A DNA stretch of 64,000 nucleotides from Serratia silvae (GTDB lineage: Bacteria > Pseudomonadota > Gammaproteobacteria > Enterobacterales > Enterobacteriaceae), in contig NZ_JAGQDC010000003.1 in the NCBI RefSeq assembly GCF_023282985.1, forward strand, positions 186,001 to 250,000. Reading direction: 5' to 3'. Positions within the stretch are counted from its first letter, which is position 1. The number at the start of each line of letters is the position of its first letter. The notes beneath the pieces are model-generated. The model was not told the DNA's origin and made no database searches. It worked only from the letters and a program-made list of their open reading frames with translations. Position numbers and translations under genes: made by a program. Positions 27,739-35,439 of the stretch are shown here, one piece after another.

Positions 27739-29430
27739 TCAGATTGGGCAGGCGGCCAGTTTCTCTTCTTCCGACAGCGTATCCAGCTTGAGGATATTCA
27801 ACATGCTGTTGGCGATCTCGCGTTCCCCCATCACCACCTGATCGGCACCCCGGTCGGAAATATACGAAACCTCGTCGTCGTAATGGGCTCGGGCGATAAT
27901 CTCCAGAGTCGGGCGCTTGGTGCGGGCAGAGGCCACGATCTCACCGGCTTCATAACCGTTAGGAATGGTCAGCAGCAGCCAGCGAGCGCAGTCGAGCCGT
28001 GCCAGTTCCATGATCTCAGGATTGGCCGCATTGCCTAGTACCGCTTTGATCCCTTGAGCGCGCAGTGCTTCCACCCGTGGGCGGGAGTTTTCTATCACCA
28101 CCATCGAAACGCCTTCTTCGGTCAGCTTGGCCCCTAATAGGCTGCCAACTCGGCCATAACCCACGACGACGGCATGATTGCAGATATCGACCGGGATCTG
28201 TTTCTCTTCCTCCACCGCTTCTTCCAGGATCTGATCCTCGATGGTTTCCGTCTTGGCCAGATAGCGCTCCAGCAAAGTAAACAGCAGCGGGTTGAGCATG
28301 ATTGACAGGATCGCCCCGGCCAGCACCAGATTGCGGCCATGCTGATCCATCATGCCCAGCGTGACCCCCAATCCGGCCAGGATAAAGGCGAATTCACCAA
28401 TCTGCGCCAGGCTGGCGGAAATGGTCAGCGCGGTACGCTTGGAGTGGCCGAACATTTTGACCAGCGCGAAGGCCGCCACCGATTTACCAAACAGGATAAT
28501 CGCCAGAGTTGCCAACACCGCCAGAGGTTGGTCGATCAGGATCATCGGATCGAACAGCATACCGACCGAGACAAAGAACAGCACCGCAAAGGCGTCACGC
28601 AGCGGCAGCGTATCGTGCGCCGCGCGGTGGCTCAGTTCCGATTCGTTCAGCACCATACCGGCAAAGAAGGCCCCTAGGGCAAATGAGACATCAAACAGGC
28701 CGACAGCGCCGTAGGCAATACCCAGCGCCAGTGCCAGCACCGCCAGCGTAAACAGCTCGCGTGAGCCGGTGCTGGCGGTTTTTGCCAGGATCCACGGCAC
28801 CACACGGCGGCCGACGATAATCATCAGCGCGATAAAGGCGATAACCTTGCCAATGGTGATGGCCAACTCGGTGAGCAGTTGCGTGGTGCTGGTGTTATCG
28901 CTGTTGAGCATATTGGCAAATGCTGGCAGTAGCACCAGAGCCAGCACCATGGCCAAATCTTCGACAATCAGCCAGCCGATGGCGATCTGTCCGCGTTGGC
29001 TGTCGATCAGTTGCCGTTCTTCCAGAGCGCGCAGCAGTACCACGGTACTGGCGGTGGACAGACACAGGCCGAACACCAGGCCGGAAACCAAATCCCAGCC
29101 CATCAGTTTGGACAACCCCATCCCCAGCACTGTAGCGACAGCGATTTGGGCAATGGCCCCTGGGATAGCGATATTTTTTACAGCGAGGAGATCTTTAAGC
29201 GAGAAATGGAGACCAACACCGAACATCAGCAGGATCACCCCAATCTCCGCGAGTTCCGGCGCTAACGAGGTATCAGCGACGAAACCGGGGGTAAACGGGC
29301 CAGCAAGGACACCTGCGGCCAGATACCCTACCAACGGGGAGATGCGCAGGCGGTTTGCCAGCATTCCGAAGAGGAAGGCGAGTACTAACCCTCCAACAAT
29401 AGTGGTGATCAAGGGTGTTGAATTATGCAT
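27739..29430 (-). CDS. ybaL: Cation:proton antiporter YbaL (KefB-type)
   Basis: CPA2-family inner-membrane antiporter; 563 residues from ATG 29430 (MHNSTPLITTIVGG, as in E. coli); an earlier in-frame ATG at 29475 adds 15 unrelated residues. About twelve membrane segments in residues 1-390, with GVILLMFGVGLHFSLKDLL and ASLAQIGEFAFILAGLG, then a cytoplasmic RCK/TrkA-N domain (NHAVVVGYGRVGSLLGAKL) that binds a nucleotide. The ion specificity is uncertain; potassium efflux is suggested by the family. Confidence 0.94.
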   Translation of the reverse strand: MHNSTPLITTIVGGLVLAFLFGMLANRLRISPLVGYLAAGVLAGPFTPGFVADTSLAPELAEIGVILLMFGVGLHFSLKDLLAVKNIAIPGAIAQIAVATVLGMGLSKLMGWDLVSGLVFGLCLSTASTVVLLRALEERQLIDSQRGQIAIGWLIVEDLAMVLALVLLPAFANMLNSDNTSTTQLLTELAITIGKVIAFIALMIIVGRRVVPWILAKTASTGSRELFTLAVLALALGIAYGAVGLFDVSFALGAFFAGMVLNESELSHRAAHDTLPLRDAFAVLFFVSVGMLFDPMILIDQPLAVLATLAIILFGKSVAAFALVKMFGHSKRTALTISASLAQIGEFAFILAGLGVTLGMMDQHGRNLVLAGAILSIMLNPLLFTLLERYLAKTETIEDQILEEAVEEEKQIPVDICNHAVVVGYGRVGSLLGAKLTEEGVSMVVIENSRPRVEALRAQGIKAVLGNAANPEIMELARLDCARWLLLTIPNGYEAGEIVASARTKRPTLEIIARAHYDDEVSYISDRGADQVVMGEREIANSMLNILKLDTLSEEEKLAACPI

Positions 29431-29658
29431 CCATACTCCTCTGGTTGTGCTCACGGATGTTACGAAAGGATACATTTAGTTTATTGCATTTGTGATTTCA
29501 TTGCTTAGCTAATTTAGGGTTTTGTGTAAAAAACCAGACTATTCGTCTATTTTTGCAGAAGGAAGGTGAATTATGGCGTAATTGGTCGGATTAAATGGGG
29601 CTGTAGAGTGGATAACCCGGTTTAACCTCTGCGCTAAACCGGTGCGCTGTAAGGGGTA

Positions 29659-30871
29659 TTACTGGTTATGCTCCATATTTGGTAGCAATGCGGTGATAAT
29701 GCCGATAAGCGGCAGGAATGCACAGATTTGATAAACCAGTTCGATGCTGGTCAAATCGGCGACATAACCAAGAACTGCCGCGCCTAATCCGCCCATACCG
29801 AAAGCAAAACCGAAGAATAGCCCGGAAACCATCCCCACTTTGCCGGGGATCAGCTCTTGCGCATACACCAGAATGGCCGAGAAAGCCGAGGCCAGAATAA
29901 CCCCGATGATTACCGTCAAAATCCCGGTCCAGTAGAGAGAAGCATGGGGTAAAACCAGGGTAAATGGCGCAGCACCCAGGATAGAGCCCCAAATGACATA
30001 TTTACGCCCGAACTTATCACCCAGAGGCCCGCCAATGATGGTTCCTGCTGCTACGGCAAACAGGAAGGCGAACAGATGGAATTGGGCATTCTGCACCGAA
30101 ACACCGAACTTATGTATGAGATAAAAGGTGTAATAGCTGCTAATGCTCGCCAAGTAGAAGTATTTGGAGAATATCAACACTAGCAGGATGCCTAGGGAGA
30201 ACATGACGGTACGTTTTGGCAGCGTTTTGACCAAGGAAGCGGCTTTTGGCTTGCCTTGGGCCGCCCGATGTTGCTGCTGATACCATTTACTGACCTGCAA
30301 TAAAACCACAATAGCCAGCAGCGCAGCCAGTGAGAACCAGGCGACATTGCCCTTGCCGTAGGGGGCGATAATCAGCGCGGCTAATAGCGGACCAAGGGAA
30401 CTGCCGAAGTTGCCACCCACCTGGAACAGCGACTGGGCCAAACCGTGCCGTCCACCGGAAGCCATGCGTGCGACGCGGGATGACTCAGGATGGAATACGG
30501 AGGAACCGGTACCCACCAAAGCGGCTGCCAGCAGCACCAGGGGGAAGGTGTTGGCCACCGAAAGCAGCAGTAAGCCCGATAGGGTGAATCCCATGCCGAT
30601 GGGCAGCGAATAAGGCTGCGGGTGCTTGTCGGTGTAATAACCAATCAGCGGTTGTAGCAGCGACGCGGTGAGCTGATAGGTCAGAGTGATCGATCTGCAC
30701 AAAGCTGAGGCTAAAATCGGCTTGCAAAATCGGGTAAATCGCCACGATCAGCGATTGCATCATGTCGTTGAGCAGGTGAGAAACGCTGATAGCACCGAGA
30801 ATAGAGAACGCTGTGCCTTTGGCCGCGCTGCTGGTTATCGGTGGAATATCCGTTTCACTACGGTCAGTCAT
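29659..30871 (-). pseudogene. fsr: Fosmidomycin efflux protein Fsr, frameshifted
   Basis: MFS efflux pump homologous to E. coli Fsr (406 residues). Translation from 30871 (MTDRSETDIPPI, then GAISVSHLLNDMMQSLIVAIY) runs normally to SFVQI near 30693 and then leaves the frame. The homologous text resumes in another frame with ITLTYQLTASLLQPLIGYY and continues intact to the C-terminus at 29659. Where homologues have Q-I-G-(L/M)-I-T-L-T, the DNA has CAGATCGATCACT, consistent with loss of 5 bases at about 30690. The first membrane helix is thus cut off. A separate downstream restart would lack that helix. A sequencing error is possible but less likely for 5 bases. Confidence 0.87.
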
Positions 30872-31122
30872 ATTATTATTAGCCTGGTAAGTGAGAGAGG
30901 AGAGAGCCGACATCTTATAACGTTCATCTTTCGTCCGACAACGGGGTAGCTGCTTCTCTCTCGATCATTATGTGCTATCGGGAGTGTTGACAAAATTCGG
31001 ACGGCGGTGCCTTTCTGACATAGTTTGATGTACGTCGCAAAAAATTGAAATTAGTTGCAGCTGATTCGCGTTACAATTTCGTCTTCATCAAAAATACCCA
31101 TTATTAACAATGGAGATCTGCC

Positions 31123-32775
31123 ATGCGCTTTTCGCTTCACACTACCGCATGTGCGTTGGCTGTTTCCCTGACGTTGTTTTCAGGAACGGCCAGTGCCTGG
31201 GAAAAGGATAAAACCTACGATATCACCATCCTGCACACCAACGATCATCACGGCCATTTCTGGCAGAACGATCATGGTGAGTACGGTCTGGGGGCGCAAA
31301 AGACGCTGGTGGACAGCATCCGTCAGGAAGTGGCGGCGAAAGGCGGCAGCGTGCTGCTGTTGTCCGGTGGGGACATCAACACCGGCGTGCCTGAGTCGGA
31401 CTTACAGGATGCAGAACCCGATTTTCGTGGTATGACGCTGATTGGTTACGACGCGATGGCGATTGGCAACCACGAATTTGACAACCCACTCAGCGTATTG
31501 CGCCAGCAGGAGAAGTGGGCCTCTTTCCCGCTGTTGTCCGCCAACATTTATCAAAAAAGTACTCAGCAACGTCTGTTCAAGCCTTATGCCCTGTTTGAAA
31601 AGCAAGGGGTGAAGATTGCGGTGATCGGCCTGACCACCGATGACACCGCAAAAATCGGCAACCCGGAATACTTTACCGATATTGAATTCCGTGTCCCGGC
31701 GCAAGAAGCCAAGCAGGTGGTTGAGCAACTGCGTAATGATGAAAAACCGGATGTGATTATCGCCGCCACTCACATGGGTCACTATGATGATGGTAACCAT
31801 GGCTCCAACGCGCCGGGGGACGTGGAGATGGCGCGTAGCCTGCCTGCGGGCTACCTGGATATGATTGTTGGTGGGCATTCGCAAAATCCGGTCTGTATGG
31901 CGAGTGAAAACCACAAACAGGTGGATTACGTACCAGGCACGCCTTGTGCGCCAGATCGCCAAAACGGTACCTGGATCGTGCAGGCCCACGAATGGGGTAA
32001 ATACGTCGGTCGTGCCGACTTCCAGTTCCGCAACGGCGAACTGAAACTGATGCATTACCAACTGATCCCGATCAACCTGAAGAAAAAGGTAGAGAAAGCC
32101 GACGGCACCAGCGAGCGGGAGTATTACACCCAGCAGATCCAGGAAGATCCGTCGATGATGAAGCTGCTGACGCCGTTCCAGGACAAGGGCAAGGCCCAGT
32201 TGGAAGTGAAGGTGGGCAGCGTCAACGGCAAACTGGAAGGGGATCGCAGTAAAGTCCGCTTTGTGCAGACCAACCTTTCGCGCGTGCTGCTAGCCGCGCA
32301 GATGGAGCGCGCCAACGCAGACTTCGCCGTGATGAGCGGCGGCGGCGTGCGTGACTCGATCGAGGCCGGTGATATCACCTATAAAAACGTGCTCAAGGTG
32401 CAGCCGTTTGGCAACACGCTGGTGTATGTCGATATGAAAGGCAGCGAGGTTGAACCGTATCTGGCAGCGGTAGCCAACATGAAGGTGGATTCCGGTGCCT
32501 ATGCGCAGTTCGCCAACGTCAGCCTGGTGGCGGACGGCAAAGGCGTTAGCGACGTTAAGATCAAGGGCGAACCTTTGCAGGCAGACAAGACCTATCGTAT
32601 GGCGACACTGAACTTCAACGCCCTGGGCGGCGACGGTTATCCGAAGATTGATACCCTGCCAAGCTACGTCAATACCGGCTTTATCGATGCGGAAGTGCTC
32701 AAGCAGTATATCGAGAAGCATTCACCGCTGGATGCGGCGGCGTACGAGCCGAAGGGTGAAATAGTTTATAAATAA
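31123..32775 (+). CDS. ushA: UDP-sugar hydrolase / 5'-nucleotidase UshA
   Basis: Periplasmic enzyme that hydrolyses UDP-glucose and nucleotides so that nucleosides can be imported; 550 residues. Signal peptide of about 25 residues ending TASAW. Metallophosphatase motifs LHTNDHHGHFW, LLSGGDINTGVPES, GNHEFDNPL, ATHMGHYDDG and GGHSQNPVC hold the two-metal site; the C-terminal nucleotide-binding domain includes VMSGGGVRDSIEAGDITY. GGAG precedes the ATG. It fits the purine salvage theme of gsk and apt nearby. Confidence 0.97.
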   Translation: MRFSLHTTACALAVSLTLFSGTASAWEKDKTYDITILHTNDHHGHFWQNDHGEYGLGAQKTLVDSIRQEVAAKGGSVLLLSGGDINTGVPESDLQDAEPDFRGMTLIGYDAMAIGNHEFDNPLSVLRQQEKWASFPLLSANIYQKSTQQRLFKPYALFEKQGVKIAVIGLTTDDTAKIGNPEYFTDIEFRVPAQEAKQVVEQLRNDEKPDVIIAATHMGHYDDGNHGSNAPGDVEMARSLPAGYLDMIVGGHSQNPVCMASENHKQVDYVPGTPCAPDRQNGTWIVQAHEWGKYVGRADFQFRNGELKLMHYQLIPINLKKKVEKADGTSEREYYTQQIQEDPSMMKLLTPFQDKGKAQLEVKVGSVNGKLEGDRSKVRFVQTNLSRVLLAAQMERANADFAVMSGGGVRDSIEAGDITYKNVLKVQPFGNTLVYVDMKGSEVEPYLAAVANMKVDSGAYAQFANVSLVADGKGVSDVKIKGEPLQADKTYRMATLNFNALGGDGYPKIDTLPSYVNTGFIDAEVLKQYIEKHSPLDAAAYEPKGEIVYK

Positions 32776-32787
32776 TTAAATTTAAAA

Positions 32788-32827
32788 GCGGTTTTCTATC
32801 GGTGACAGGATAGAAAACCGCCAGTTT
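32788..32827 (+). terminator. Rho-independent terminator of ushA
   Basis: Perfect 13-bp stem GCGGTTTTCTATC/GATAGAAAACCGC with an 8-base loop, followed by CAGTTTT, 12 bases after the ushA stop. Confidence 0.85.
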
Positions 32828-32917
32828 TGAACCTCATTCCCCCGTTGCAAAACGGTACGAAATTACCTGGTAATAAACCTGACCTAGCAAAAGTGGAGGG
32901 GAATTAGGAGTAGGTAT

Positions 32918-33208
32918 TTAGCCAATTAGCATTATAACTGCCACAGCAGCCCATAAAACGGAAATGTATTGCATTGGTATCCAAAAAAGAGAGTGTTTCT
33001 TACGAAAAACTACCTCTTGGCCAGTGTCATTATCCGTATAACTCTTTCCTGAAGTATTATTCAACCGATAGCCAATATAAGCATTAATTGCTGCGCCAAT
33101 TAACAAGCCAGCTGCAATGCCAAAACGACCCGTATTGAGAAAAGGTAATGCACATAATACTGGGAGAAACGCAGAAATAATACCCCATCCTTGCCATATA
33201 AGCATCAT
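32918..33208 (-). CDS. Small hypothetical membrane protein
   Basis: A 96-residue protein with two N-terminal hydrophobic segments (MMLIWQGWGIISAFLPVLCA; FGIAAGLLIGAAINAYIG) and one at the C-terminus (ISVLWAAVAVIMLIG). The pattern, an IWxGWG start, a TGQEVV-FRKKHSLFWIPMQY motif and a final hydrophobic helix, recurs in small uncharacterised proteins of gamma-proteobacteria. No function is known. It is in AT-rich DNA downstream of ushA and not part of the E. coli backbone order. Confidence 0.75.
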   Translation of the reverse strand: MMLIWQGWGIISAFLPVLCALPFLNTGRFGIAAGLLIGAAINAYIGYRLNNTSGKSYTDNDTGQEVVFRKKHSLFWIPMQYISVLWAAVAVIMLIG

Positions 33209-33785
33209 GATTCTATCCCTATTGATTTTTATTAAAACATCATATATTCAGTTAACCTGAAATTTTACTCTCCAACGTCTGGAGGTTACCATTGATTCTT
33301 CTTCATTAAGCCAGTCATTCATATGACGGCGAATAAACGCTCCATGAATATGATCAGTTGAATAGATCACTCTATGCCTGTATCACTTTCTGCGGGTTCA
33401 TCAATCCCAAAAGGGTAAATATCGATGTAAGTATTGCTTCCTCGGATTGCGAACTGCTGAGCCTATTCATACGTGATTATACTAATGCAGTGCTCAGTGG
33501 TAGATATACCAATGAGACGAATATTCCTAAAAAATAGCGGGATCAATAAAATCACCCGACCTGCCGACGCAGGTGTCAAGAGCAAAGGTACTGAAATGAG
33601 AATTTTTATTTCTCGCTGTACTTTTAAACTCCAGCAAACATCCCTTTTGAATTAACAAAAAGGGGCTGACCTGGTTTTTTATTTAACGAAAAAACAATTC
33701 TCAATCATTTATTTAATAGTGTCAACTATTTCATTAACTAAAGTAAGGTAATGTGGGCCGTTGCCTTGGCAACGGCCCTGTTATA
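33209..33785. other. AT-rich intergenic region with decayed reading frames
   Basis: 577 bases without an intact gene. On the minus strand, two overlapping fragments read like protein: FAIRGSNTYIDIYPFGIDEP (about 33450-33366, ending in TGA) and, shifted, STDHIHGAFIRRHMNDWLNE (about 33362-33260), ending VKFQVN. They may be remains of one gene that I do not recognise. Further on, 33755-33778 is a perfect hairpin GGGCCGTTGCC/GGCAACGGCCC just after ybaK, lacking a T tract. Confidence 0.5.
33755..33778 (-). terminator. Hairpin after ybaK
   Basis: Perfect 11-bp inverted repeat GGGCCGTTGCC with a 2-base centre, 8 bases beyond the ybaK stop codon on the minus strand. No U tract, so a terminator only in the loose sense. 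Confidence 0.55.
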
Positions 33786-34265
33786 TTAATCCCGTTTGGC
33801 GATTTCGGCGAAGGTGCCGGACAGCAGACGGCAGAGATCGCTGGCTGCCAATTCAATATCCAACCCGCGCTTGCCGCCGGAAACGAAAATGGTGGCAAAC
33901 TGTTGCGCTGGGCTGTCGATCACCGTGGGCAAGCGTTTTTTTTGCCCGAGTGGGCTGATCCCACCAACCAGATAACCCGTCACACGCTGAGCGACTGTCG
34001 GATCGGCCATTTCGGCTTTCTTGGCCCCTAGCGCTTTTGCCACCTTCTTCAAATCCAGTTGGGTTGCTACCGGCGTTACCGCCACGGCCAGATTCTTTGC
34101 ATCGCCATTCAGGGCCACCAACAGCGTTTTGTAGACCTGTTCGGCGTTCAACCCCAGCTTTTTTACCACCTCGTCGCCAAAGTTGGTTTCTTCACTATCG
34201 TGGTGATATGTGTGGAGGGTGAAGGCCACCTTTTGTTTTTCAAGCAGAACCACTGCGGGTGTCAT
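33786..34265 (-). CDS. ybaK: Cys-tRNA(Pro) deacylase YbaK
   Basis: Trans-editing enzyme that removes cysteine from mischarged tRNA-Pro; 159 residues from ATG 34265 ([18 protein letters not shown]), equal to E. coli. An earlier in-frame ATG at 34307 would extend it. Motifs of the YbaK/ProX editing fold: [38 protein letters not shown] and [17 protein letters not shown]. Conserved neighbour of ybaP. Confidence 0.95.
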   Translation of the reverse strand: MTPAVVLLEKQKVAFTLHTYHHDSEETNFGDEVVKKLGLNAEQVYKTLLVALNGDAKNLAVAVTPVATQLDLKKVAKALGAKKAEMADPTVAQRVTGYLVGGISPLGQKKRLPTVIDSPAQQFATIFVSGGKRGLDIELAASDLCRLLSGTFAEIAKRD

Positions 34266-34459
34266 AATATCTTTTCCAAAAGAGAGAGAAGTTGTCATCG
34301 GTTGCAACAGAACGATAAAAATGGAGCCGAATGAGCAACCTGTGCCTAGGAGGGTGAAAGGCAGTTGCCAATAGGTTCGTCAGGTTGCTACCCTGTCTAT
34401 TGTAATCGTTAACACGGTTACAATGCGTATAACTAAAATATGAAAAATTCCTCTTTGAC

Positions 34460-34488
34460 TGGCCAATAGCGATATTGGCCACTTTTTT
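34460..34488 (+). terminator. Plus-strand terminator-like hairpin in the ybaK-ybaP gap
   Basis: Perfect 9-bp stem TGGCCAATA/TATTGGCCA with loop GCGA followed by C and TTTTTT on the plus strand. Both neighbouring genes are on the minus strand, so the T tract faces the wrong way for ybaP; it may block antisense transcription or act weakly in both directions. Confidence 0.5.
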
Positions 34489-35290
34489 ATCGCGCTTGCA
34501 GCATGGCCGGTAAATTATCTTCGCCATACAGATGCAAAGCACCGACCGCTACCACATAGTTGCCCGGCGGTAACGCTTCCAGCTTTTGCTGCCAGTGGCG
34601 ATTACGGCGGTGCATCAATACGTCGTACAGCTCGGCACTGAAGGTGGAGGGCAGCGTTTCCAACGTGGCGTTCGGCTTGGCGTCCAGCCACCAACTCACC
34701 ATGGTTTGCAGCAAACGGGCGTTGGTGTGCCAGTGCGCTAACGTATCGTGCAGCAGGGCCATACCGCCTTCTGGCAGTTGTTCCAGCATGCTCAACTGTT
34801 CCTCGGCCCCTTCCAGTTCGATCACTGGCATCTGCTGTACTTTAGCGGCTTGCAATAGCTGGTAATCAATCCCGTATTCGGCGCGTAAACCCAGCCGCTG
34901 TGCCTGCCGTGCTTGCATCATCAGTGCTACCTGCCAGCCGGGAAGGGCAGAGAAGCTCTCTACATCCGCACCCAACTCCTGGCATAGCACCTGTAACCGT
35001 TGGAATTCCTCATCGCCAAGACGTTGTTCAAGTTCGAGTTGCGGTTCGGCGTGGCCAAATGGCGAAGAGGAACCGGTAATATCGGCCTCAACAATCAACG
35101 CATCGGCCTGGCGCAGGCATGCGGCCAGCCGGGCAGGCAGGGGCGACATATCGACGGTACCCATATGAATGCTGCCGACCAAATGCAGTTGGCGATTGCC
35201 CGTTAGCCTGATGTCCAGGGCCGGGTAGGTGTAGCTCTGCGGGGAAATAATACCGAGAAAGGTAGCAATGCGGCGTAACAGTTGACCCAT
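34487..35290 (-). CDS. ybaP: TraB/GumN-family protein YbaP
   Basis: A 267-residue protein of the TraB/GumN (TIKI-like) family. The two conserved His motifs GSIHMGTVDM (about residue 39) and VGALHLYGEDNL (near the C-terminus), and EADI in between, form the putative metal-dependent protease site described for TIKI proteins. The N-terminus lacks a clear signal peptide. Function in bacteria is unknown. Between ybaK and copA as in E. coli. Confidence 0.92.
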   Translation of the reverse strand: MGQLLRRIATFLGIISPQSYTYPALDIRLTGNRQLHLVGSIHMGTVDMSPLPARLAACLRQADALIVEADITGSSSPFGHAEPQLELEQRLGDEEFQRLQVLCQELGADVESFSALPGWQVALMMQARQAQRLGLRAEYGIDYQLLQAAKVQQMPVIELEGAEEQLSMLEQLPEGGMALLHDTLAHWHTNARLLQTMVSWWLDAKPNATLETLPSTFSAELYDVLMHRRNRHWQQKLEALPPGNYVVAVGALHLYGEDNLPAMLQAR

Positions 35291-35439
35291 ACAGCGTGGC
35301 TCCTGATCCTTTCCACCAGCGTGCAGGATGGCTGCTGGTTTTTCCCCATGCTAAACGCTAAGTGGCTGACAATAAAGCCCGAGGGCAGGGGAATTATCTC
35401 AAAAGGCCGGAGCACGATGGATTGCGCCCCGGTTGAGGG

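Noticed and set aside
28769-29479. 236-codon plus-strand frame opposite ybaL
   Set aside because: Antisense to a conserved membrane protein; Ser/Thr/Pro-rich text typical of the complement of hydrophobic codons.
33473-33655. 60-codon plus-strand frame in the ushA-ybaK gap
   Set aside because: No ribosome site, no recognisable motif, and located within a decayed AT-rich stretch.
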